Position numbers and translations under genes: made by a program. This document shows, piece after piece, positions 1 through 5,717 of a DNA stretch of 18,306 bases. Each line of letters begins with the position of its first letter. The stretch's first letter is position 1. The DNA comes from CAIYXV01 sp035506255 (GTDB lineage: Bacteria; Margulisbacteria; WOR-1; XYC2-FULL-46-14; WPAF01). The stretch covers positions 1 through 18,306 of the forward strand of contig DATJPS010000119.1 of NCBI GenBank assembly GCA_035506255.1. Direction: 5' to 3'. A model generated the notes under the pieces. It was not told where the DNA came from. It made no database searches and saw nothing but the letters and a program-made list of their open reading frames with translations.

Positions 1-180
1 CGCGCTTCGCAGAAGAGGATTTTCGATCCTTTTTATCAGGTGGGGGAAGGCAAGAGCGGCGGGGTCGGGCTGGGCCTGGCGATATCCAAATGGATCGTGG
101 AATCGCACCGCGGATCCATTTCGGTCATCAGTAAAGAAGGGAAAGGTTCGGAGTTCCGTATTTCCTTCCCCCGGGCATGA
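1..180 (+). CDS. Sensor histidine kinase, C-terminal end (partial)
   Basis: The reading frame is open from the first base to a TGA at 178-180 and gives the last 59 residues of a two-component sensor kinase. It carries the end of the HATPase_c ATP-binding domain: an F-box-like segment (RIFDPFYQ) and then the G2 box GVGLGLAI, followed by IVESHRGSISVISKEGKGS and a final beta strand ending in FPRA. This is the normal C-terminus of BaeS/PhoR-type kinases, so no receiver domain follows. The sensor domain and response regulator lie outside the window. A hairpin with a T-run at 240-259 may end this transcript. The kinase assignment is firm; the stimulus is unknown. Confidence 0.93.
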   Translation, partial: RASQKRIFDPFYQVGEGKSGGVGLGLAISKWIVESHRGSISVISKEGKGSEFRISFPRA

Positions 181-200
181 CCCCGAAGGGCACGGACCAC

Positions 201-229
201 TTTACATTCATTCATCTTTTAGGTAAAAT
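201..229 (+). promoter_or_regulatory. Predicted sigma-70 promoter for the sulfotransferase operon
   Basis: TTTACA at 201-206 and TAAAAT at 224-229 are separated by exactly 17 nt in the gap after the histidine kinase. Transcription would start near 236 and give a leader of about 80 nt before the ATG at 318. The hairpin at 240-254 would then lie at the very start of the transcript. No strong Shine-Dalgarno is visible before 318. Confidence 0.5.
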
Positions 230-239
230 CATTCATAAT

Positions 240-259
240 CCTTGATCAGCAAGGTTTTT
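240..259 (+). terminator. Hairpin plus T-run after the histidine kinase
   Basis: CCTTG (240-244) pairs with CAAGG (250-254) around the loop ATCAG and is followed directly by TTTTT. The stem is only 5 bp, so it is a weak intrinsic terminator for the histidine kinase gene. Because it lies just downstream of a predicted promoter, it could instead be an early pause or attenuation hairpin of the sulfotransferase transcript. Confidence 0.45.
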
Positions 260-317
260 AACCACTTAACAGGCTAAGGTAATAACGCACCAAGTTTGAA
301 CTGACGACATTACAAAT

Positions 318-1226
318 ATGGAACAATGTATTAACAAGCCCCCCGTGGTCATCGGAGGCCTTGGCGGAAGCGGAACCCGCGCCGTTGCCTCTATCGTTGG
401 CAGGGCGGGCTTTTATCTGGGGTCTGATCTTAACGATTCGCTCGATAACCTCTGGTTCACGCTTTTGTTGAAGAGGCCGCGCTGGTTCTACCGCCAGAAC
501 GATCTCAATGTAAAATCCGCCACCGGTCTGTCGATCCTTGAAAAAGCGATGAAAGGGGTCCCAAGCCGGTCACTTGCTGAATTTTTATTTCTGCTTAATG
601 CCACGCTGGAAATTTCTTGTTTTGGTCATGACCGGTTTGGGTCCGGAAAAGGGTTGTGGCCGTTCATTCGTTTGTTCAATATATTGCGCGCGCGCTGTCC
701 GGCCACGCAATACCGGGGGTGGGGATGGAAAGAGCCGAATTCCCATCTTTTTATCGAAAGCATGGCCCGGCATTTTAAAGGGTTAAGATACATCCACGTT
801 ATCCGCCATGGGCTTGATATGGCGTTCAGCAATAACCGAGTGCAACTGTTCAACTGGGGGCGACACTTCGGAGTGGCAATGCCACAAAGTCAGCAAGGAG
901 TGGAAGCCGCCATGCTCGATTATTGGATAAAAAGCAATCAATCAGCGGTCCGGACCGGCAACAGAATTCTTCAAAACCGTTTTCTGTTGATAAATTTCGA
1001 TGATCTATGCCTGAAACCGCGCGAGACAATCGATAAGATCTATCGGTTTCTGGACATTTCCCCCATCGATCGGAACACCTACGTAGAATTCTGCGATACT
1101 TTCCATAAACCCGAATACCTTGGAAGGTATAAGGGCCGCGATCTTTCGGGATTTACTTCCGAGCAGGTGCAAGCGGTCAAGGGATTTGGTTTCTCGGTCA
1201 CTCCAATAGCGGGTCGGCCAGAATGA
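318..1226 (+). CDS. Sulfotransferase family protein (first of two)
   Basis: A 302-residue protein with the PAPS-dependent sulfotransferase signature. The 5'-phosphosulfate loop is at residues 13-21 (GGLGGSGTR), in the glycine-rich form seen in bacterial sulfotransferases. A GWGWKEPNSHLF segment lies near residues 134-145. The 3'-phosphate-binding motif is near 158-171 (RYIHVIRHGLDMAFS, with R163 and S171). Such enzymes move sulfate from PAPS to a hydroxyl or amine, often on a glycan or lipid; the acceptor cannot be read from the sequence. It has no signal peptide, so it is probably cytoplasmic. It overlaps the next gene by 4 nt (ATGA), so the two are translationally coupled. No clear Shine-Dalgarno precedes the ATG; a promoter is predicted at 201-229. 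It is not a close duplicate of the next gene. Confidence 0.85.
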   Translation: MEQCINKPPVVIGGLGGSGTRAVASIVGRAGFYLGSDLNDSLDNLWFTLLLKRPRWFYRQNDLNVKSATGLSILEKAMKGVPSRSLAEFLFLLNATLEISCFGHDRFGSGKGLWPFIRLFNILRARCPATQYRGWGWKEPNSHLFIESMARHFKGLRYIHVIRHGLDMAFSNNRVQLFNWGRHFGVAMPQSQQGVEAAMLDYWIKSNQSAVRTGNRILQNRFLLINFDDLCLKPRETIDKIYRFLDISPIDRNTYVEFCDTFHKPEYLGRYKGRDLSGFTSEQVQAVKGFGFSVTPIAGRPE

Positions 1227-2035
1227 ATAATTTCCTTGACCGGGCGCTCGCATATTATTATCGAATGACGATGAAATCCCCGGATTTTATCGGGATCGGA
1301 GCGCAGCGGGCAGGGACTACCTGGCTATACGAATTATTATCGCTCCATCCGAGCATTTTTCTTCCCGAACAGAAAGAACTGCACTTCTTCGACGAAAAGC
1401 CTGACTTTGAAAGCTATCAAGGGATCTGGAATCCCGTTCGCCCTCAATATCACGATTTGGCATCGGGGGCGGAATGGCGATGGTACCTGGCCCGGTTCGA
1501 AGAGGGTAAAAATGATCAGCTTCGGGGAGAGTTCACCCCGATCTACGCCACTCTGTCCGAAAAAAGGGTGTTGGCCATTTCCAGATATCTTCCCAAGGTT
1601 AAAATCATATATATAATCCGCGATCCCGTGCAAAGAGCTTGGTCTAACTTTCGTTTTTCCTGGAACAACCACACTCATGGGCGCGGCCCCGAGCCGTCCG
1701 AGGATGTCATGCGGAAAACGATCTTTTACCCGGCCAAGCTGGTCCATGGCGATTACCGTCGGAACATTTGCGTCTGGGAAAAATGCTTCCGCCGCGATTC
1801 GTTACTTTACCTTTTGTATGATGATATAATTGATCGGCCCAGTGCGGTGCTGGACCAGACTTGCGATTTCCTTGGGATAGCGCGGATGAATGTGAACGCC
1901 GCCCGTTTGCGCGACAAGACGAACCGCGCACCGGAGGCCCGAATGCCAGAGGGCATCAAGTCAATGCTCGAGGAGCATTTTTCCGTGCAAAGAGATTTTA
2001 TAAAGGAAAAGTTCGGCCGTTCCCTGAAGTATTAA
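1223..2035 (+). CDS. Sulfotransferase, heparan-sulfotransferase-like (second)
   Basis: A 270-residue PAPS-dependent sulfotransferase of the Sulfotransfer_1/3 type. The 5'-phosphosulfate loop is at residues 26-35 (GAQRAGTTWL) and is followed by the family-typical LHPSIFLP and KELHFFD segments, which contain the usual catalytic-loop lysine. GEFTPIY at 102-108 and the 3'-phosphate motif at 128-146 (IIYIIRDPVQRAWSNF, R133 and S141) complete the fold. Length is normal for the family. The ATG at 1223 overlaps the previous stop; a second in-frame ATG lies at 1265, just before the conserved core, and could be the true start. Its loop chemistry differs from the first sulfotransferase, so the pair probably serve different acceptors or positions. 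The sulfated product is inferred, not shown, to be a surface polysaccharide. Confidence 0.9.
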   Translation: MNNFLDRALAYYYRMTMKSPDFIGIGAQRAGTTWLYELLSLHPSIFLPEQKELHFFDEKPDFESYQGIWNPVRPQYHDLASGAEWRWYLARFEEGKNDQLRGEFTPIYATLSEKRVLAISRYLPKVKIIYIIRDPVQRAWSNFRFSWNNHTHGRGPEPSEDVMRKTIFYPAKLVHGDYRRNICVWEKCFRRDSLLYLLYDDIIDRPSAVLDQTCDFLGIARMNVNAARLRDKTNRAPEARMPEGIKSMLEEHFSVQRDFIKEKFGRSLKY

Positions 2036-2050
2036 GGAGCGCTGCGTAAG

Positions 2051-3031
2051 ATGAGCACATTGCCGTATCTGGGGATCCGGTATCAGGTCAGATACCACAA
2101 ATGCAACTTAAAATGCCCGTATTGCATCGTATCCTGGGATAAACAGGACAACTTATTCGACAACACGACTTTCACGAACGTTATAGAGAAGATAAAAGAT
2201 CTCCCCCACCGGATAAGCCTCAGGATCGGGATTGGCGGGGAAATATTCACTTCGCAGCAATTGATGGATGGGATAAGGAACATCTGTAACACCCCGTCCA
2301 ACATCGCCAACGTCAGTTTTTCCACCAATCTGGCCGCGGACTGGGAAAAGGTGATCGGGCCGTTCTTTTCTTCCATCGACACAGGAAGGATCGGCATCGG
2401 ATGCACGCTGCATGATACCGTTATCAGTGATATTGATGGTTTTTTTGATAAGGTCAAAAGGATAAAGGAACTTGGGGCCGAATTATACGTCGGTTATGTG
2501 GCGGTCCCCGGACGGATCGACCGCATAGCCAGATATAAAAAAATATGCGATGACATCGGCGTTCCGTTGATTATGAACGGATTGGTCGGCAAACTGTTGG
2601 GAGCACAAGCAGCTGATCCTTCGCTTGAATATCCGCGGGATTACACATCAAATGAGATATCGGAACTTAAAGTGTTATGGGATACTCCGCATAGCTTTAA
2701 ACTTTTAATAGAATCTTGCCGGACCCAGGGAATGGAATGTTCGGCTGGGCACAATTATGTATATATAAACCATAATGGGGATGTTTTCCCCTGCGCGCAT
2801 ATCAAAAACAGCCTGGGGAACATCTTGAAGGACCGGATCGCATTGCGGACGGAAGATACCATCTGCCCCAACCCGACCTGCTGGTGTGGCAACGAGAATC
2901 AGGCGTTGAGAATAGTCGATCGGAATTACGATCGTTCAAGAACGCTCAGGATATTTCACCCTAAAAAAGAGGTGCCTTATGAGCACCTTTACGATGGCTA
3001 CAATCCACCCATTTACAATAGAAATATTTGA
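2051..3031 (+). CDS. Radical SAM / SPASM domain protein
   Basis: A 326-residue protein. The radical SAM [4Fe-4S] motif is the classic CX3CX2C at C18, C22 and C25 (KCNLKCPYC), followed by a GGE motif near 62-64. The C-terminal part has a SPASM-like cysteine set: C230, C248, C272, C277 and C279, around HNGDVFPCAHIKNSLGNI. SPASM proteins use auxiliary Fe-S clusters to modify peptides, proteins or sugars. The start is supported by the Shine-Dalgarno AAGGAG at 2035-2040, 10 nt before the ATG. It follows the second sulfotransferase by 15 nt and is probably cotranscribed. No small peptide gene is visible next to it, so a RiPP role is not supported; a role in glycan or surface modification is an inference from the neighbours. 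A minus-strand terminator lies just past the stop. Confidence 0.9.
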   Translation: MSTLPYLGIRYQVRYHKCNLKCPYCIVSWDKQDNLFDNTTFTNVIEKIKDLPHRISLRIGIGGEIFTSQQLMDGIRNICNTPSNIANVSFSTNLAADWEKVIGPFFSSIDTGRIGIGCTLHDTVISDIDGFFDKVKRIKELGAELYVGYVAVPGRIDRIARYKKICDDIGVPLIMNGLVGKLLGAQAADPSLEYPRDYTSNEISELKVLWDTPHSFKLLIESCRTQGMECSAGHNYVYINHNGDVFPCAHIKNSLGNILKDRIALRTEDTICPNPTCWCGNENQALRIVDRNYDRSRTLRIFHPKKEVPYEHLYDGYNPPIYNRNI

Positions 3032-3040
3032 CCGGCCCCC

Positions 3041-3072
3041 AAAAAAAAGCCCCCCGATCTCTCAGGGGGCTT
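3041..3072 (-). terminator. Intrinsic terminator of the first RRM gene
   Basis: On the minus strand, AAGCCCCC (plus 3065-3072) pairs with GGGGGCTT (plus 3047-3054) and is followed by an uninterrupted T-run (plus A-run from 3041). This is a textbook Rho-independent terminator for the RRM gene at 3093. The stem could also slow transcription of the radical SAM operon arriving on the other strand. Confidence 0.9.
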
Positions 3073-3092
3073 GATCATTTCAAAAGCTCTTA

Positions 3093-3389
3093 TTAGAAGC
3101 GATTGAACGAACGACGGTCGCCACCGGATGAACGGTCGCGGCCTTCGGTCTTGGGTTTTGCTTCATTGACGGTAAGTTCGCGATCGCCCCACTTATAACC
3201 GCTCATCGCGGATATAGCTTTGTCGGCGTCGGCGTCTTCCATATCAACAAATCCGAATCCCCGGGACTTGCCCGAGAATTTATCGGAAACGATCCGGGCC
3301 GAGATTACGCTGCCGAACTCGCCGAACTTTGCGGAAAGGTCAGCATCGGTGACGGACCACGGAAGGTTGCCTACGAATATGCTCTTCAT
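3093..3389 (-). CDS. RRM RNA-binding protein (copy 1)
   Basis: A 98-residue single-RRM protein of the bacterial/cyanobacterial Rbp type. RNP2 is at residues 4-9 (IFVGNL) and RNP1 at 43-50 (RGFGFVDM). A basic, Gly/Ser/Arg-rich tail (GRDRSSGGDRRSFNRF) follows residue 80. These small proteins bind single-stranded RNA; family members in cyanobacteria are often cold-induced. The start is set by AAGGAG 10 nt upstream of the ATG. It has a sigma-70 promoter (3519-3547), a leader of about 120 nt and a strong terminator (3041-3072), so it is monocistronic. A near-copy lies at 10712-11002: 77 of the first 80 residues are identical, differing at I33V, G46A and Y65A. The tails have diverged. Confidence 0.95.
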   Translation of the reverse strand: MKSIFVGNLPWSVTDADLSAKFGEFGSVISARIVSDKFSGKSRGFGFVDMEDADADKAISAMSGYKWGDRELTVNEAKPKTEGRDRSSGGDRRSFNRF

Positions 3390-3512
3390 GCCTTGTTTTC
3401 TCCTTTATAGATTTTTCTGCGGTTTAATGGGAGGGAGAGACCCGGACTTATCGCGGGAACACCCGAGCATAAGCTGCAGACGCTAAATACTCAAACAACC
3501 ATCAACCTCGAC
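3390..3512 (-). promoter_or_regulatory. Long structured leader of RRM copy 1
   Basis: This 5' untranslated region of about 120 nt lies between the predicted transcription start and the ATG. It shares blocks with the leader of RRM copy 2: a GTCGAG..TT.ATGGTTG block near the 5' end, a GCGTCT block, a G-rich hairpin and a CATTAA..(C/A)GCAGA.AAAT block just before the Shine-Dalgarno. The hairpin is CCCG/CGGG at plus 3441-3457. Its CCCG could instead pair with an upstream CGGG (plus 3462-3465), giving two exclusive folds. A UCUCC in the leader is complementary to the GGAGA of the ribosome-binding site. A cold-shock or autoregulatory role is inferred. Confidence 0.55.
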
Positions 3513-3518
3513 ATGTAT

Positions 3519-3547
3519 ATTGTAGCATCGCGGCACGGATAAAGCAA
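3519..3547 (-). promoter_or_regulatory. Sigma-70 promoter of RRM copy 1
   Basis: On the minus strand, TTGCTT (plus 3542-3547) and TACAAT (plus 3519-3524) are 17 nt apart. The second RRM gene has the same arrangement (TTGCAA-17-TAGGAT) at nearly the same distance from its start codon, which supports both calls. Confidence 0.7.
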
Positions 3548-3555
3548 GGGGAATT

Positions 3556-4185
3556 TTAATAATCAAATGTCAGCGCGGTATCCTTCGACAGATCATAAAG
3601 CAGTTTGCCGTTAAGGTTGGCCGATATCTCCGCGTCGTCGTAACGGATCGCGAACACGTAACGCTTATGCGCCTCCAGGAAAAAATCTGTCGGCGAGTAT
3701 CCGTCCGTGTGTCCGGTATTCAGCGGATGGGCCTGGTCGCGCTGCGTATAAACCCTCACCGTCGCCGCCGCCCGGTAATCGTCCGCCCCGTTCCGCCGGC
3801 TGCGCACCAGTACATGGTAGTATTCCAAATTTATCGAGACGGCCAGATCGCGCGAAAGTTTCGAAATGGCCACGGACCGGGAATTGGTCAATCTGGGGAA
3901 CGACGCTTCGATCCGGTAATCGGCTCCCCGGGCAAGCTTGAAAACGGCGGGGTTTTCTTTAGCGGCATCTTTTTCCGCCAGCTTGCCGCCCTTTTGATTA
4001 AATACCAGGATACGGGCCGGTTCCGGCGCTCCGTTAAGCGAGGTCGTCACCGATACGCGCAAGGCCTCCGAAGTGGCCGCCGCTTCAGCGGTCAGCGTTT
4101 TATAGTAGTCGGGCCCTACCAGCTTCGCCTGCGCGGCAACGGTCAGCGCGGCAAGCATTGATATTACCGCCACCCATCTGTACAT
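3556..4185 (-). CDS. Secreted protein of unknown function
   Basis: A 209-residue protein with a clean Sec signal peptide (MYRWVAVISMLAALTVAAQA, predicted cleavage after residue 20), so it should be periplasmic or exported. The mature part has no cysteine and is rich in beta-strand-like stretches (for example YRIEASFPRL, LAVSINLEYYHVLV and KRYVFAIRYDD), suggesting a beta-sandwich. I do not recognise the family. The start is strongly supported by an unusual feature: a near-perfect sigma-70 promoter (TTGACA-17-TAAAAT) lies only 6 nt upstream of the ATG and there is no Shine-Dalgarno, so the mRNA is probably leaderless. The gene is divergent from the ECF sigma operon and shares its 137-nt control region. 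It may belong to the same stress response, but that is only a positional inference. Confidence 0.8.
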   Translation of the reverse strand: MYRWVAVISMLAALTVAAQAKLVGPDYYKTLTAEAAATSEALRVSVTTSLNGAPEPARILVFNQKGGKLAEKDAAKENPAVFKLARGADYRIEASFPRLTNSRSVAISKLSRDLAVSINLEYYHVLVRSRRNGADDYRAAATVRVYTQRDQAHPLNTGHTDGYSPTDFFLEAHKRYVFAIRYDDAEISANLNGKLLYDLSKDTALTFDY

Positions 4186-4191
4186 ATGACA

Positions 4192-4220
4192 ATTTTAGAA
4201 TCACGCGCTGCCGTTGTCAA
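4192..4220 (-). promoter_or_regulatory. Sigma-70 promoter giving a leaderless mRNA
   Basis: On the minus strand, consensus TTGACA (plus 4215-4220), a 17-nt spacer and TAAAAT (plus 4192-4197). The ATG of the secreted protein begins 6 nt after the -10 box, where transcription itself should start. Confidence 0.75.
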
Positions 4221-4293
4221 ACCCCGGTTTATATAGAAAATAGGCCGGTTTTAGGATATAATATAATGTAAGGAACATTCCGGACAAACTTTT

Positions 4294-4322
4294 GGAACTT
4301 TTCTCTCCCGCCGGTTGTCAAA
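4294..4322 (+). promoter_or_regulatory. ECF-type promoter of the sigma factor gene
   Basis: GGAACTT (4294-4300), 16 nt, then GTCAAA (4317-4322). This closely matches the known RpoE-class ECF consensus (GGAACTT, about 16 nt, GTC-AA). It lies directly before an ECF sigma gene, where autoregulatory promoters are common. A second copy of the same pattern is at 5117-5145. A TATAAT lies further upstream at 4257-4262 without a good -35, so a weak housekeeping promoter is possible. Confidence 0.65.
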
Positions 4323-4838
4323 ATGGTCATATCACTCATGGAAGAAGAGGTCAAGATCGATTTTGCCGATGTTTATAATGGCTGCCGCGAACAGGTGTGG
4401 CGGCTGGCCTCCCGTTATGTTTTTACGCGCGAGGACCGCGAAGACCTGTTCCAGGAGATATTCGTCAACATCCACCGCGCCCTCCCCCGCTTCCGCGGGG
4501 AATCATCCCTCTCCACTTGGATCTACCGGATCGCCGTCAACGCCTCCATCAACCATTTAAAGAAACAAAAACGCCATGCCATGTTGAAGAAAATGCTCGC
4601 CGGGCTGAGGATCGTGGAGGACGAGATCCAGATCGTGGAAACCGAGCTTGGCGATTTTAAGCCGTTAAATAAACTCAATCCGCGCCAGCGCATGATCCTG
4701 CTGCTCTCCGATGTGGAAGATAAGAAGCTCGAAGAGATATCATCCATCATGGGCCTGCCGGTGGGGACCGTCAAATCGAACCTACACCGGGCCCGCGACA
4801 TCGTAAAAAAGGAAGTGAACGGAAATGGAAAAGGATAA
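4323..4838 (+). CDS. ECF-family RNA polymerase sigma factor
   Basis: A 171-residue sigma-70 family protein with only regions 2 and 4. Region 2 spans about residues 15-85, with the region 2.2 segment DLFQEIFVNIHRALPRF and the region 2.4 segment STWIYRIAVNASINHLKK. Region 4 is at about 118-165, with the helix-turn-helix EEISSIMGLPVGTVKSNLHRARD. It directs polymerase to GGAAC-type promoters, and such a motif lies right before it and before the Spy-like gene. The ATG at 4323 directly follows the ECF -10 box. If that promoter is used, the real start is the ATG at 4338 (MEEEVKID), giving 166 residues and a leader of about 10 nt. Neither start has a Shine-Dalgarno. It overlaps the next gene by 14 nt, the usual sigma/anti-sigma arrangement. 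Confidence 0.95.
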   Translation: MVISLMEEEVKIDFADVYNGCREQVWRLASRYVFTREDREDLFQEIFVNIHRALPRFRGESSLSTWIYRIAVNASINHLKKQKRHAMLKKMLAGLRIVEDEIQIVETELGDFKPLNKLNPRQRMILLLSDVEDKKLEEISSIMGLPVGTVKSNLHRARDIVKKEVNGNGKG

Positions 4839-5115
4839 GGTTTACCGGGAATACATCGAAAGGATAAAAGGCGCGGAGGTTCCGCTCGATGCGGAACGGA
4901 TGTTCGGCCGGATCGGCGAACGGATCGGCCGCCGCCGGCAGATGAACGGCCTGACACTGGCCGGGGCGCTGGTACTGATCATGGTCGGGATCCTCTCATA
5001 TTCTTTCGGCCGGGCTTATTTTCCGGCAAGCGGCGTGACCGTTTCCGAATACGTGTTCCAGCAGAACGAGAGCAATCCCGATTCGGTGATCAATTACGTC
5101 GTGGCGGAGCGTTGA
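4825..5115 (+). CDS. Small one-TM membrane protein, putative anti-sigma factor
   Basis: A 96-residue protein with a charged N-terminal half (residues 1-40), one membrane helix at about 41-63 (NGLTLAGALVLIMVGILSYSFG) and a short external tail of about 33 residues. The 14-nt overlap with the ECF sigma gene and the cytoplasm-TM-periplasm layout fit an anti-sigma factor. It lacks the HxxxCxxC zinc motif of ZAS-type anti-sigmas and is shorter than RskA/RseA types, so the assignment rests on context. It could be a minimal anti-sigma with its binding helix at residues 1-35 (EYIERIKGAEVPLDAERMF), or only a membrane accessory. The ECF promoter of the Spy-like operon begins 2 nt after its stop. Confidence 0.75.
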   Translation: MEKDKVYREYIERIKGAEVPLDAERMFGRIGERIGRRRQMNGLTLAGALVLIMVGILSYSFGRAYFPASGVTVSEYVFQQNESNPDSVINYVVAER

Positions 5116-5116
5116 A

Positions 5117-5145
5117 GGAACTTTTTCCGATAGTGGAATGACTAA
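5117..5145 (+). promoter_or_regulatory. ECF-type promoter of the Spy-efflux operon
   Basis: GGAACTT (5117-5123), 16 nt, then GACTAA (5140-5145). Sequence, spacing and the extra TT after the -35 (GGAACTTTT) match the promoter at 4294-4322. It predicts a start near 5151 and a leader of about 20 nt. It would let the cognate ECF sigma drive the five-gene operon separately from the sigma/anti-sigma pair. Confidence 0.62.
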
Positions 5146-5159
5146 CTTGACAGATCAAG
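5146..5159 (+). repeat. Short inverted repeat before the Spy-like gene
   Basis: CTTGA (5146-5150), loop CAGA, TCAAG (5155-5159). It directly follows the predicted -10 box and directly precedes the Shine-Dalgarno (AGGGGG) of the Spy-like gene. It may be a stabilising 5' hairpin or an operator half-site pair; a function is not shown. Confidence 0.4.
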
Positions 5160-5171
5160 GGGGAAATAAAG

Positions 5172-5717
5172 ATGTTCGATAATAAATTTGCGGCGGTTCT
5201 GGTAATAGCGATCGTGATCATAGGAGCTTCTTCCCTGGCTTTTGCTTTTGGACCCGAGCCGGGTGGACCCGGCGGGCCAGGCGGACCGGGCGACCCGGGA
5301 CGCCCTCCGGCCAGAGATCCGCAAAAGTTCGTGGAAAGGATAGCAAAGGACCTTGGGTTGACCAAAGAACAGCAGGATAAACTGCTGGCCGACGCCAAAA
5401 AGACGGAAGAAGAGACCGATCAGCTTCGCGCAAAGAACAAGGACCTCTTCGATAAAGTCGAAAAAGAGCTGCTCAAGGACTCTCCCGACCGCGACCTTCT
5501 CCACGGATACCTTCAGCAGATCGGACAGAACGAAACCCAGATGCAGATCAAGAGAATGGACCGGATGGTCGATCTCAGGAAAACGCTTACGCCCGAACAA
5601 AAAGCTAAATTCGAAAAAATGGCCGCCGAAAACAGGCAAAAAGGGCCGAAAATGTTCTATCAGGCCGGCCATCACGCGTTGAAAGCGCACGGAGAAATCA
5701 CGGCCGAAGCGAAATGA
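5172..5717 (+). CDS. Spy/CpxP-like periplasmic protein
   Basis: A 181-residue exported protein. A signal peptide covers residues 1-26 (ending SSLAFA). A Gly-Pro tract at about 27-46 (GPGGPGGPGDPG) follows. The rest is a helical, highly charged domain with the two LTxxQ motifs that define the Spy/CpxP/ZraP family: LTKEQQ near residue 60 and LTPEQK near 140. Family members are ATP-independent periplasmic chaperones or feedback inhibitors of envelope-stress signalling, and several respond to metals. The start has a good Shine-Dalgarno (AGGGGGA, 8 nt away). Its stop overlaps the TolC start by 4 nt (ATGA). Placement behind an ECF promoter and before an efflux pump supports an envelope-stress role; feedback onto the sigma/anti-sigma pair is an inference. 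Confidence 0.88.
   Translation: MFDNKFAAVLVIAIVIIGASSLAFAFGPEPGGPGGPGGPGDPGRPPARDPQKFVERIAKDLGLTKEQQDKLLADAKKTEEETDQLRAKNKDLFDKVEKELLKDSPDRDLLHGYLQQIGQNETQMQIKRMDRMVDLRKTLTPEQKAKFEKMAAENRQKGPKMFYQAGHHALKAHGEITAEAK

Noticed and set aside
2051..3031. RiPP maturation system around the radical SAM protein
   Set aside because: No short precursor peptide gene, peptidase or exporter is visible next to it.
5147..5152. TTGACA as a sigma-70 -35 box before the Spy-like gene
   Set aside because: No -10 box lies 16-18 nt downstream; that position falls on the start codon. The hexamer is part of the CTTGA/TCAAG hairpin.
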